A stretch of DNA of 64,000 bases from Dreissena polymorpha. Its lineage: Eukaryota; Mollusca; Bivalvia; Myida; Dreissenidae. Both the position numbers and the translations under genes were made by a program. Positions within the stretch are counted from its first letter, which is position 1, and each line of letters begins with the position of its first letter. The stretch lies in NCBI RefSeq assembly GCF_020536995.1, contig NC_068366.1:29907890-29971889 (forward strand), written 5' to 3'. The notes under the pieces are model-generated. The model had not been told where the DNA came from and searched no databases. It saw only the letters and a list, made by a program, of their open reading frames with translations. Below are positions 46,901 through 59,485 of this stretch, piece after piece.

Positions 46901-48070
46901 TTGTGTACAGTTTTTTGTTCACTTCTACGTTTTTCAATGTTTGCGAAATATTTTGTATTTTTTTCATTGTGTTCAACATGCTGTGCACGCGCTCTTAGTA
47001 TTATTCCATTGAGATGTGTATGATAAATTCCATCTAATATTTGTTTTTTTTAAAGTTATTTCATTTTCAATGTCGGTGGTATCATTTGTGTTTGTTTGAT
47101 GCAATTGTTTTTCAAGTGTTTCAATGGTTTTGATGGTTTCATTTTCAAGTTTGTGTGTTTCTTTTTGTTTAAATGATGTGTATCTAATTGTTGTGTTACG
47201 TATATTTCCTTTAATTACTTCCCATAAGGTGTTTGGGTTTGCATCTTTATTATTTTGAACTGTATTTAATATTTCCTGTTTTATTTGTGTTTGATATTGT
47301 GTATCTAATAAGATGCTGTTGTTAATTTTAAAGTATCCTGGGCCTCTTTCAGGTTGTATATTGTGCAGTTTAAGTTCAACTAGAGAGTGGTCAGTCATAA
47401 ACCCTGGTTTTATGTTACATGTGTCAATTATGTTGCAAAGTGATTCAGATATTAAAAAATAGTCTAATCTACAAAATATTGTTGGTTTTGTGTTTGCGTG
47501 CCAGGTGAATTTGCTTTCATTTGGGTATATTGTACGCCAGATATCTATCATATTGTAGTTTTCAATTATGTTGTTTAAAATGTTTCTATTTTTAGTATGA
47601 GTATAAAGGTTTCCATTCTTTTTATCTAATAATGGGTTCAGGACAGTATTGAAATCACCACCGATTATAATATTTTTATCTTGGTTATTGATTATAAAGG
47701 ATTGTAATGTTTCGTAAAATGTGGAATCGTCTATGTTAGGGCCGTAGACGTTGATTAATGTTATTTGTGTTTCGTGTATTTTGATATCTATACTTGCTTG
47801 TCTGCCAATTATTATTTCCTTAAAGTTATCGACTGTGACACCTATTTTATTTTTTATCAGAAAGGCAATGCCTTGTTTATTTGTATGTTCTCCACTGAGA
47901 TAAATTTCTCCGTCCCATTCATCTTTTAAGGTTTGTGCTAAAGTATGTGTCAAGTGACTTTCTTGTAAAAGGCATATACTATATTTTTTGTCGTCTAACC
48001 ATTTGAAGATTTTAATGCGTTTGTCTTTGTTGTTTAGCCCTTTAGCATTTAAAGTACATAATTTAATCAT
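43985..48070 (-). mobile_element. L1/Tx1-type LINE, ORF2-only copy with frameshifts
   Basis: Read on the minus strand. An AP-endonuclease frame starts at 48070 (NAKGLNN, CLLQESHL, GGDFNTVL, TDHSLVELK) and ends in a frameshift in a T-run near 47045. A reverse-transcriptase frame follows (46749-46243: SLIPKPGKN, NWRPISLLNNDYKI, SQSGFIKGRYIG, FADFEKAFDS), then after another frameshift near 46250 the rest (46258-44333) with GCPFSSSLF and catalytic LFADDATYF. The C-terminal cysteine/histidine motif CDFCSENIETIEHLFWEC is typical of the L1 group. There is no RNase H and no ORF1 directly upstream. An A-rich 3' tail lies near 43985-44005 (T-rich on the plus strand). At least two frameshifts make it inactive. 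Confidence 0.88.
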
Positions 48071-48640
48071 TTAAAAAGGTGGAGGGTGATGTTAATGATA
48101 GTTTGTGTGTGCTTGTCCAGTTAGTTTCTTTTTTTAAACATATCCAGTTGGTCTCTATTATAAGACATAAGATGTTTACACATACGAGCAAAAATAGAAA
48201 ACAAAAATTAGGGATACAAACAGATGAATATTCCATAGAAAGAAGAAGTAAAAAGAAATAATGGATAATGTATAATGGATCTTGCCTATTAAGATGAGAG
48301 AGTTGTGTTAAAAACGAGTTTAAAGACATGAATAACATGTATAATAAAAAAATAGTGCGTGGTCGTTAGTTTTTGTATAAATGAAATATTTATAAAAAAA
48401 GGAATATAATTAGCTCATGAGTGTAAATATGTATATATATACATATACATATACATATATACACATACACATATATACTTCATGTTCAATGTGAGTGTAT
48501 TATTTCTTTTGCGTGGTTTGTTACTTTTGTCATTTTTTCTTTTCTATTAGTCATTAAGCTCAACTTATATGGATGTCTATCTATGGATGCAAACGTATAA
48601 AAATTCCAGAAAAGCGTACGTGCATTCGTTCGTGCGTCTG
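48071..48640. other. Spacer upstream of the LINE ORF2, with short TA/CA microsatellite
   Basis: No ORF1 was found here. A mixed (TA/CATA)n stretch runs from about 48429 to 48478. The 91-codon minus frame at 48063-48338 has no recognisable domain. Confidence 0.55.
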
Positions 48641-48730
48641 CGCACGCGGTATTGTGTGTGAATGTGTGTGTGTGTTTGGTGTGTGCGCGTGCGTGCGTGC
48701 GTGTATGCGCGTGCGTGTGTGCGCGTGTGG
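48640..48730. repeat. TG/CG-rich microsatellite
   Basis: Imperfect GTGTGC and GTGCGTGCG runs. They form the left edge of a direct repeat whose partner is the array before 55361. Confidence 0.85.
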
Positions 48731-48734
48731 GTTT

Positions 48735-49400
48735 GTATTTGCACTTGTGCGAGCCGATTTGTTTTTCTCTAAAGAAGACTAATTACATACATGTTCGTAT
48801 ACAGTACAATAACACCAAGAAAAACAACAACACTATGATCAAAATCATTATCACCACTGAAAAAAACGATAGCATCGAGGGTGATCTAGGATACATTCTT
48901 TTTCAATTTTGAGGCTTCACAATTTGGTAAAAGTTCTCCACGTAAGAACCGTATGTATCAATTATTATGCCCCGTTGAACACTATAACTGTGTCTTCATG
49001 CAACTGCATCCAAGATGATATCGTTTTGCCATATGTTAGTGGTTACTTTAAAAGATTAAGTTAATCAAAGATGTCAACAAATCGTAGTTAAATTCACTTA
49101 AATATATGTAACGACACTATAAATATTATCTATAATTGATTTATAGAAAGTTTGCAATAATATCCGATAATCGGTTAACCTAATGCAGCTAAAATGATTA
49201 ATAACACATTGGACTAGTCTTATTTTGGGTACAAATAGCATACTACCAGTTTAATCTTTTGCCATCTTATCATTTATCTGTTTACATTTTTAACAACTTG
49301 GTACAAATCTGCATTAGATCTATAGTAAATGCATACTATTCGACAAGTTAAACACGTATCCTGTAGCATAAATATCTGATAATTAGCTAATCAATCGGAG
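48735..49400 (+). repeat. Direct repeat of ~0.6 kb, copy 1
   Basis: Matches 55361-55950 in the same orientation. Landmarks in order are GTATACAGTACAATAACACC, ATCATTATCACCACT, GAGGGTGATCTAG, GTGTCTTCATGCAACT, and CTATAATTGATTT. Both copies follow TG/CG arrays. No frame is conserved. Confidence 0.8.
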
Positions 49401-49401
49401 T

Positions 49402-49751
<350 letters not shown>

Positions 49752-49757
49752 TTTGTA

Positions 49758-49840
49758 AAACCTACCAACCGGGGAAAATCGTATGAATACACACCAACAA
49801 ACCGGGGAACACCTACCAACCGGGGAATTCCCCGGTTGGT
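49758..49840. repeat. CCAACCGGGGAA repeats with perfect 26 bp palindrome
   Basis: CCNACCAACCGGGGAA-like words recur three times after the TG tract. The last forms a perfect palindrome centred on GAATTC (49815-49840). The inverse word, TTCCCCGGTTGG, recurs next to the other TG array near 55010 and in the minisatellite at 54505-54858. Confidence 0.85.
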
Positions 49841-50068
49841 TTTAGGCGAAAATCTCTAATCTACGTGAATGAAATACTAAACTGTCAATTAAAGTTAGAA
49901 ATCCAACGCCTTCCCCGATTAGCGGGTTTGTGGCATGCACAAAATATACACAAATCTTGACCATATTACAATCGAGTGTGTATCCAGGCTTATAACAGTT
50001 CCCCGGTTGCGCTGTTTAAAAATCATACACTCGGTATTTATATCATTTAGTGAAAGTCAGTTGGAAAA

Positions 50069-51987
50069 ATGGAGTTTCGAGCGAACAAACGCATAAAACT
50101 AAGGTTAGTTTTTTAATTATGTTTACAATTTTTAATTACTATTAAAAAGCGCTTTTATGTAAACGTTCAAGTAATACTGGAAGACGAATTCTAAAGATCG
50201 ATTTATATAAATATCATTTGATTACAAAGCTTGTTTTACGGTACATATTTCACGAATATATTTTATAAATATACGTTAAACAAACTAGAGCTCTAGGCAG
50301 TTTTTAGCTCGACTATATATATACATATATAGTGGAGCTATTCTACTCACCCCGGCGTCGGCGTTAGCGTGAGCGTTGGAATGTTAAAGTTTGCGTACCA
50401 CCTCAAATATTTTCTATGTCCCTCGACATATTGCTTTTATATTTTGCATACTTCTTTACCAACATGACCCCAATCTATAAACAAGAGCAGAATACTGTAA
50501 ACAGCATTTTGTAAGAATTATGGCTCCTTAGTGATTTTACGGACAGCCAGGAACCAGGACAAACAACATCCGTACACACGGAAGAAGTCGATGAAACGGT
50601 TTGTAATATTTCACTATGTCGAAGCAACTAAGGCGTATTTTCTGGTTTGGTTTAGTCTTCAGTGAAATAGGCGTAATTTTGCCTTAAATTATATTGTGCC
50701 AATATTTATTCCGGGTGATGCTAATTGGTATTTGGGCTTAACATAACACGTACGTCGATGATCATTATATTAACATTTTATAGCACACGTTATGCGAATT
50801 TTTAAAGAATAAAATATTGTTTACCTGTTATAGTGACTTTGAACTCATTGTCTTTCAAAATCTTCATATACACAAAGAATTTAGAATTTACACCTGTCAA
50901 TGAAACTGGTGCGCATGTGTATTAACCAATGTAGTTTATAAACATCGACTTCATCATAATCACAAAAACGTTACTTATCGCTTATCCAAGAAGTGTAATA
51001 TCATTAATTTTAATTTTCAGTGTAAGACTTATACGCTGCCAATTACTGTGTATGAAACTCTGAGACATTAGGAAATTTAACTTGCGTGTTACATATGGAC
51101 ACATATGGTTCATATTTTATCTTAACGACAAAAAAACAATAGCGTCTACTCGATATTTGCTATACGATACATTCTGACATGGGTAAGAAAAGATAGTTCA
51201 TTTTACACCAACCACCGCACAATACATACAGGATTTACCGTGAACCACAGTCCGTTCACCAGTTTTTTTTTCTTCCAACACATTTGTCCAGAGAAGTACA
51301 ATACCTTTCATTTTACCGTGCATACATTTTGTCTTATTAGTATCTGTAAAAAATATTCCTTGTATACTTTTTCGAACTTTGATAACATGTTTGGAACAAC
51401 CTGGTATATGTTAAGACTTGCTACGTCGGTGTATTCAGCCAATCTTTAAAAAAGCTTGATACGTTCAAGATGAATAATCAAAGATATGTTAAATTTGAAA
51501 CCGTTTTGTTGAAATTGATCATTTAAATGCAACCTTTAAAAATGTTTTATGGGTGTTTTTCAGTTTGTTATTATGTCGACAAAACAAACTATCAATTTGT
51601 TTCAAATCTTTCCCAATGACAGTGAACGGCAAAAAATAAAACATGTGATGTAAGATAAGCAAAAGTAAACTATTTTGGACGAAGTGAATTAAACTTGTAT
51701 TATACCATCGGTTGCAAACATTTACACAAAATTCTCATGTCACTTAGATTTTCTACATCATAATAAAAAGCCACATGAGTGATGATATCAATTGAAAATG
51801 CTGCTACTAAAGAATTGCAATTTCAACTGATACTAAGTAACGTGGATGTATGAATCTTACTCTATTATTGTCTCATTGAATTGTGTTGCAGAGTACCGAA
51901 ACTAAAGAACATAGCGACACTGCACAAGAGTACAATTCACAAGATGCAGCAGAAAATATGTTGAACTGTGAATCATCGGATATCGAT
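50069..51987 (+). CDS. Candidate 5' gene fragment, three small in-phase exons
   Basis: ATG at 50069 in good context (AAAAATGG). Exons 50069-50103, 50532-50598 and 51892-51987 are each bounded by AG/GT sites with matching phases (2, then 0, then 0), and give about 66 residues without a stop. The peptide starts MEFRANKRIKL, then becomes acidic and Ser/Thr-rich (DFTDSQEPGQTTSVHTEEVD, later ENMLNCESSDID). This style, and the 96 bp length of the third exon, recall the N-terminal exons of the IRG-like gene at 37.3 kb. No following exon or GTP-binding domain was found in the window, so it may be an orphaned duplicate of the IRG 5' end, another gene, or chance. The second exon's acceptor falls at the edge of a Helitron-like repeat. 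Confidence 0.35.
50308..50528 (-). mobile_element. Helitron-like repeat, inverted relative to 14041-14458
   Basis: Read on the minus strand it repeats the unit CCATAATTCTTACAAAATGC, then CCTACTTCTTT-type words inverted, the GCTAACGCCGACGCCGGGGT block, and the terminal stem-loop (50308-50340) ending in CTAA. It lies within intron 1 of the candidate gene at 50069. Confidence 0.7.
50599..51891. other. AT-rich DNA (candidate intron)
   Basis: No other gene or repeat was recognised. Confidence 0.45.
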
Positions 51988-54504
51988 GTACGTAAACTTA
52001 TAACGATTTTGTGATTGCAATACAGTACACACATTTAAACATTTTATCTAAGATTATATATAGTTCCGATTTTTTTCAAGCTCTAGTATCGAACTGTAAT
52101 TAAGACATGCATTCTTTGATAATGGGTAAATTACCAGGGAAAAAAGAATTACTAGCATGTATTAAAAGTGAGAATGACCTTCACAACAGAAGTTGGAAAA
52201 ATGTCAAAGACTTTTGCAGAAATTTAATTGAAACAAATAAGCGACGGGGACTTTTAACTTAAAAATATACTACACATATAATGCACGTTTAGGAGAATAC
52301 GTTAAAGGATGAAGTTGCCACATGTGTTTTGTGTGTTTTCTTGTTCTATATACTCTTTTCGAAAACGATATATGTGTGCTTATTGTATTTGAATGTTTTA
52401 TTAAAACGGTTCAGTCAAAAACGATATTTGTTCATAATCATATCGCCGAACAAATTAGGATTGGTATATAGTTCGGCCAAAGAGTGTTTCTTTGTACTTT
52501 CTATTACGAGTTTCTACGAGTTACTCACTATACAAGTTATTTTTTACCCCAAACTTGGTGAATATGAATGAATATAGCAAACATGATAACAAATCAATCT
52601 AGAAGGCTTAACGTTCAGAGAAGGCACAACACAATTCAGTCGGATAAATGGAAACAAACATCTTGTTCAAGCATAACAAACAAACACTTTTAGATGTTAT
52701 AAGATAAATGTAAATAACATAAAAAACTACTGCTAAACTACTGCTACAATGTGAAGAATACAAATGAATATTTTGTCAATTTTACAAAATTTGTTTTGAA
52801 TGACAGGTGTCTGACTTGCAGTTGAGTACTTAATAGTTATTTTAAAGTAAAAATTACCAATATGTAAATTATTGCGTAAATATCGCACTTGATTAAATAG
52901 TTGTTAAATATTACAATAATTTCCTACACAGAATTTTGTGCATTTGTTTTGAGTGTAGATATTCACATTAACTATCAATTCACATATTTGCTTTGTGTAT
53001 ATAATTGGTATGTTTATATTCAGAATTGAGTCACACTGTTATAATTTCCCTGTTGGTACATATTATTTTTAAGTTGGCACCAACAAGGGTCTAACAATTG
53101 ATTCACATGTGCACTCCCCAGTAAATATATATACTATAATGTAAGTGATGCAAAATAATATTAAACTACGTGTTTGATAAGTGTTTGCTTTGGTACATAT
53201 TTAATTATTAGTGTTTTTATATAATGATAATGCTGTCAAAGTCAGCGGTGATTATACGTGTATAACAACATTAATTATAACTTTTATATTGTTTTCAACA
53301 AATAATATATGGTTGACACATCGGCATAAATTTTCAGTGCTTAAAATACACTCTTTCTATTATATTTTATGCAAAAATTAGGTACATAAGTTGGTTTACA
53401 TAAAGGTAGTTTGAACAAAATACGTGAATTCAAATCTTGAAAAAAGGTGTTTAGTTTGCAAGGGAAAACTAAGCGATTGCCAGTGACTATTTTCCTTAAA
53501 ATATAATCTGTTATTTCGACAGGTAGAATTAAATGTAAGTTCATTATTAACGTTAACCCGATTTTGGCATTCTCTACTCAAACAATTGCATACATACTGT
53601 ATTTTTTTAATACAGCACATGTGTAATGGTATCACAGTTGTAGAATTGGAATTCATATATTATAACAATAAATACTGATCATTATTCAGATTGACCTACC
53701 GCCGTAGACTAAGTCACTGGCGCATCAAAATGCATTGTTATCAAGTCGTTTTGCTAGTTTACTAAACTATTTTGTTTCTCAGGCCTTGCCACATTCGTTG
53801 TGAAACGTTCATGATTGTTTAAAGTTACAGATTTTATTATTTTTGAAAATGCAATAAATGTATTTAAGACAATTTTAGTGAAGTGGAAGTTGCCATGCGT
53901 GTGAATGAATTTTCTGATGTTTACCTGTTTTAGGGGATTAAATGCATGAGTTATTTTATAATGTCAGAGTAAGGACAAAGTAAATTTACACTACTCAATC
54001 TACATGCTTATGGGCAGTTCTACTTTTAGGAAAAAAAACTTCATAGTACGTGAACATCGTGAATATTTTTTTCTGATGGAAAAAAGGAATTAAACAAATA
54101 AGCCGCCTCCCCCTCTCCTTCATTCGGTTTGACAATTAGCGTGGCCTGAAAAAACATTATTTTTTAGTTTTAAGAACGAATTGTATTCATTTGTTGATTA
54201 ATTGCACCATGATTGTTATGGTATAATGCAGCACTTGCATGCTTGTAGTCGGCTTATAGCTAATAAAGTCATAAATGTATTGTTTGATTTGCGTTATGTC
54301 TCGTATGCTTATTTTGATGTGAATAATATTTAAGTCAATCAAATGAGGCATTTTTGCAGAACTTATATAAGGTCATATAATAAACATATTTAATTTAAAT
54401 ATTGTTTCATACATATTCTTTTCAATTTTTGTACTAACTTAAATATTATTCATGAACGTGCACGCCATTGCCCTATCAACAACGGTACCATGATTACACA
54501 CAAT
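51988..54504. other. AT-rich DNA, no gene recognised
   Basis: No exon continuing the 50069-51987 model could be found. Short frames on both strands lack known domains. Confidence 0.45.
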
Positions 54505-54858
54505 TACCCCTGTTGGTAAACGCAAGTTCCCCGTTGGACATTATTGAAGTTCCACAGTGATAGCGCGCTTAAGTTCCTCTCTTGGTTAACACAATTCCCC
54601 TGTTGGCACACATTAAAGTTCCACGGTTGGTACGCACATAGTACCCCTGTTGGTATACACCGTTCCCCAGTTGGAACACATTGAAGTGCCACAGTTGGAA
54701 CGCACTAAGTTCCCCTGTTGGTATACACCATTCCCCTGTTGGTACACATTGAAGTTCCACAGTTGGTACGCACTTAGTACCCCTGTTGGTATACACCGTT
54801 CCCCAGTTGGCACACATCGCAGTTCCCCATTTGGTACGCACATAATTCCCCGGTGTGC
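54505..54858. repeat. 22-24 bp minisatellite with three-unit higher order
   Basis: Three unit types follow one another: CCCCTGTTGGTATACACC, TTCCCCAGTTGGAACACATT and TTCCACAGTTGGTACGCAC. Together they make a super-unit of about 68 bp repeated about four to five times. Related CCGGTTGG words occur beside the TG arrays at 49.76 and 55.01 kb. Confidence 0.9.
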
Positions 54859-55033
54859 ATGTAAAATTTTCTTTGATTTATTACCCTATTTATCATAATT
54901 TTTATGTCAAAATCGTATTTTAGGTTCGAAACTTGTCTGTTTTTTATCACTTTAAGCTTTCTAGAATATTTGGAAATGGTGGTCCCCGTTTGGTAGGTTT
55001 AGAACACATTTCCCCGGTTGGAAGGTTTTACAA

Positions 55034-55360
<327 letters not shown>

Positions 55361-55950
55361 TTTGCACTTGTGAGAGTAAATTTGTTTGTCTTACAAAAAC
55401 TAAATACATATATATTCGTATACAGTACAATAACACCAAGAAAAACAACAACATTATGGTCAAAATCATTATCACCACTAAAAAAAAGACACACTATAAC
55501 TTCGAGGGTGATCTAGAATGCATTCTTTTGCAATTTTGATGTTTTACAATTTGATAAAATTTATCCACGCCTGGACTGTCTGTATCAATACATTATGCAT
55601 CGCTGAACAATATGATTGTGTCTTCATGCAACTACATCCAAGATGATAACGTTTTTCTACATGTAAGTGGTTACCTTGAAAAGAGTTAATCAAGGATACC
55701 AAATGTATATAGCATCACTACAATTATGAATCTATAATTGATTTTTAGGACGTTTACTTGTCACAATATTATCCAATAATCGGTTAATGTAATGAAGCTA
55801 ATAAGGCGAAAACACATTAGATTAGCCTTATTTTGGACACAATAAGCATATCAAAAGTTTGTATCGATTGCTATCCTAATTGACAAATTAAACACATGTC
55901 CTGTTGCATAACTATCCGATTATCAGCTAATCTAATGGAGCGAAAAAGCG
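55361..55950 (+). repeat. Direct repeat of ~0.6 kb, copy 2
   Basis: Partner of 48735-49400, at roughly 75-80% identity by eye, with the same landmark order. Confidence 0.8.
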
Positions 55951-56542
55951 AAAAAAATCTATTAGATTAGCATTCGGACCACTTGCTATATATTACAAAA
56001 ATGCATGCATATAGTTTATCATTCTAATTGTTATAGGTGCATTCATATAAAATCGGTCTACTTGAACATCTTATTACATATTTTACAAATAATACCTTTT
56101 TGCCGCTTTATAATTTTTTGCATTAATAAAAAAAAAATATTTGTTTATATAGATTGAAAAAAACTAGCCTTTTGCAGTATACAAATAATTCATTAGATTG
56201 TACATAGCTATCCAAAATCGTATTTAAAATTCACACAAACGCATATAATTAAACTGTAATTATGTATTTATAATACAGTTAACGAACGCTTTTATGCATT
56301 GATAAACGAACTTTGTTTTTATAAGCTGAAAAACACAAAAAAACTACTGTATGTCAATATACAAATAATTCGTTAACTATTATTTACTATTTTTAGGAGA
56401 GCTTGATGTCTTATAAATGTGACAAAATTATGATTCAACATATCCCTTTAACAAAAATCACCAGTGCATGGTTTCAAGCATCGTTTCCTCGTGAAAAACG
56501 CTTATGCGTATACTGTTCGATGAAAGATAGAGTGCACACATA
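55951..56542. other. AT-rich spacer
   Basis: No clear gene. From a possible acceptor (ATTTTTAG, ending at about 56397) the plus strand is open for about 130 codons, but this overlaps the antisense end of the LINE ORF1 and has no known domain. Confidence 0.45.
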
Positions 56543-57529
56543 TTATGAATTGTTAAACTGTTTGAGTATGGTGTTCCATTCTGGCCCTGTCCATTTGCTG
56601 TACTCGTCAAATCGTACTTGGGTAATTGTACCACTTGCTGTTTTCACGTACAATTTCCCTTCCCAGGACCAAGCTGTTTCATTTCGTTCTTGGTTCAGTT
56701 TACGTTTTATTGACATCAAAACAGCTTGGTTCAGCTTTGTTAGGTCGTCATTTAGAAAGATGCCAGAACCTTTCAGGCACCTTCTATTTTTCATCACTTG
56801 ATCTCTCTTGTACCTGGACACGAATTTCACAATTGCTGCTCTTGGTTTACTATTGGTATCTCTCTTGCCTAGTCGATGTGCTATGTCAATATCGTTTATG
56901 CAAAGATAAAGCCCCTCGATCTTCTCATTTAGAAATTTTATTATTGCCTTGCTAGTGTCTTCTGCCGTTTCACTTGTCATTTTATTGTTATTGTTATTAT
57001 TGCTCGCTTCGGCTAACCCTGCTATCCGGATATTATTCCGTCTTCCATACTGCTCAAGCTCGTTGAGTTTACCTGATTGTTTTTCCATGACCCTAATTAT
57101 GCATGTTTTGTCATGTTGTTCACTTTCCTTTGCTTTCTTCAGATCATTTTCAAGGCTTTCAATTTTCCTATTTAATTTGTCACTGTCGAGCTCTTTTTCG
57201 AACAACTTTGCTTCTAGAATTTCAATTCTCTTTTCAAATGGCTTAACTATTTCTGCTTTAACCTGTGTTGTTATTTTAGTTACCAATTCCTTTGTAAATG
57301 AGTCGTTTTTATCTATAAACGATGTCAACTTATCGCTCATCAATTTCAGTTTGACTTTCAAATCTTGAATTTGGCTCTCATTACTTTCACCCTGTGTTTC
57401 AGGGATCGTTTTTCCTTTTGATGCGACTATTTTACCTTTTTTCTTCTTTTGTTTTTCTACCACTACTTCACTTATACTTGACTCTAACTCACTCCCGCTT
57501 GTACTAATGTGCTTTCGCTTATCCGCCAT
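56543..57529 (-). CDS. L1-type ORF1 protein, isolated and unbroken (328 aa)
   Basis: A complete frame from ATG (57529) to stop. The N-terminus is polar and Lys-rich (KQKKKKGKIVASKGK), with a heptad-like coiled coil at about residues 55-160 (KLKLMSDKLTSFIDKND... RKIESLENDLKKA). It is followed by LEQYGRRNNIRIAGL, the start of the RRM-like domain of L1 ORF1 proteins, then DIDIAHRLGKR and a C-terminal domain ending WTGPEWNTIL. This order is that of L1/Tx1 ORF1 proteins, which trimerise and bind LINE RNA. No ORF2 follows downstream on the minus strand for 8 kb, until the ORF2-only LINE at 48.1 kb. It could be a split LINE, an ORF1-only non-autonomous element, or a retained host copy. A run of six Asn (about residue 180) is a low-complexity insert. 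Confidence 0.85.
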   Translation of the reverse strand: MADKRKHISTSGSELESSISEVVVEKQKKKKGKIVASKGKTIPETQGESNESQIQDLKVKLKLMSDKLTSFIDKNDSFTKELVTKITTQVKAEIVKPFEKRIEILEAKLFEKELDSDKLNRKIESLENDLKKAKESEQHDKTCIIRVMEKQSGKLNELEQYGRRNNIRIAGLAEASNNNNNNKMTSETAEDTSKAIIKFLNEKIEGLYLCINDIDIAHRLGKRDTNSKPRAAIVKFVSRYKRDQVMKNRRCLKGSGIFLNDDLTKLNQAVLMSIKRKLNQERNETAWSWEGKLYVKTASGTITQVRFDEYSKWTGPEWNTILKQFNNS

Positions 57530-58745
57530 TTACTATTTTCTTTTGAGAAGTATACATATTTTGATCTTGTTGTGCAGGCGTGTGTATTATTGTCAGTTTA
57601 CACATATGTCAAGATGTACACATTCAATATGGCGACATCCTCTTTTGAAGCATAGCGTGACCATGTGCACTATAAAAAGTTTTTACATTGTAGTTGTTTT
57701 TCAAGTTTAAATGAAGTCGTATTACCTCGTTACAAGAAAACTTCCATTCTTCACAAATACCACTTTAATCCAGTGAAAATATTCACTTTACTATGTTTTT
57801 TGTTTTTTTTTGCTCTGTCCAAAAATAACACGTCCTCCCTCAAAGGGAAACAACTCTCTCTTTGTAAATATGTATATTTTTGGTAATACATATGTATCAT
57901 TCGAACTAATATATGACTAATGAAACTACTGTTAATAAATAGAGCTTCCATACATTATTTTGACTGTCTTGATTTAGTATACAATTTGCTGCCTACATTT
58001 AAAAATGTGTGTGTCTTATAAATAAAAGTGACAATAACTATGTTATAGCTCTTAACAGTTCTATGAATCGGTACATCAAGTGATCAGAACGAGAACCAAA
58101 TTAGTTTATATTAACCTTCAGTCGACCATAACAGTGCGTTAGAAATAATTATCATAATTGTTTGACATCAGCTTCGATTGAAGTTGATGCTCAAACACAT
58201 TTGATATTGCCGGTCAAGTCAATTGGTTATAAAACGGGCCACACTGTCTTGAATAAAAATAAGTTAAATGTCATTGTTCAGGAAGAAGCAATATTTGGAT
58301 TGGGTCCTTATCTTAAATCAGAACATTGCGTAGATTTTTGAAAGGATAGTAATACAGTTCTACAAACGCTTGCGATTGTCAAACTAGGCACTTAAAATGT
58401 AGATACTAAATTGTGAAACAATAGTTTTTCGCAAAACAGATAAAAGCGTATGATGTATAGAAAGACATTTTGGTGGACACTTGATAATTTCATAGAAGAC
58501 AATACTTAAAAAATTTCAAAGTATAAAATAAGCAGAAAAAACTTATCAGTTGAAGTATAATACTTAAGCAATTTGTTTTAATTAATCGTTTCAAGTTCAG
58601 ATCCTATTTCACGTGAACTAAAAGAAATGGACTGAAAATTAACTAAATATATCGACTTTAAACGTATAAAAATAACACACGTACAAATAATGTAACGGAT
58701 TATTTTAACACACACATGTACATTTAGGGACCAGAGGGTAATATG
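57530..58745. other. LINE 5' flank and AT-rich DNA
   Basis: The first ~100 bp may be the 5' UTR of the ORF1 element. Nothing else was recognised. Confidence 0.45.
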
Positions 58746-58749
58746 AATG

Positions 58750-59485
58750 CCGGGCATTCGTTCCCACGAACAATCGTTCCTACGCTTATTTTGACACAGG
58801 CGGACATTCGTTCGTACATTGTTTTGACAACTCGGACAGTCGTTTCTACGTTATTTTGATAGACCGGACAATGGTTCGTACATCATTTTGACCGCCCGGA
58901 CATTCGTTCCTACGTTATTTTGACAGCCAGGAGATTCGTTCATACATTATATTGACATCCCGAACATTGGTTCCAACATTATTGCTATCCTGGTCAGTAT
59001 TATCATCACATTTTATCCGAATGAATATGGCCCTCCGTGCAATGTTTTAACCGGTACTTTCAATATGTCATTATTAAAATAGTGTGATGTTTTCTGTGTC
59101 GTGAACATGAGCATGATAATGTTAAAAAGCATTTGAAGATATCTACTGCCACTGAGATCTGTAATTAGCGAAAACTTGCAGAAATCGGGGCGACTTTAAC
59201 TGCATAGCCACTGTATTGTAGACTTACACGAGTGTTTCATGGCGTACGAGTGACCCTCTAATCATAGCACAGGCTGGCCACGTTCGCTGGTTAGAAGTAA
59301 ATTTGAAGGAGTGGCCCATTAATATATATATACACGTACTAATTGTTTTCACAGTTGAGGTATTGCCTATAATTTTACGAACCTATGTCCGGATGTATAA
59401 TTATGTAGGAACGAATGTCCGGGTAATCAAAACAACGTCGGAACTAATGCCTAGTCAAAATTAGCATAGGAACGATTGTCCGGAT
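58750..59485. mobile_element. Foldback element of ~33 bp units
   Basis: About seven direct units of the form CGGACATTCGTTCCTACGTT plus ATTTTGACAGCC fill 58750-59000. About three units of the reverse complement (GGAACGAATGTCCGG) lie at 59385-59485. A unique centre of about 380 bp separates them. Two opposed tandem arrays make a foldback structure, a form known for FB-type transposons, but no coding part is present. Confidence 0.75.
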
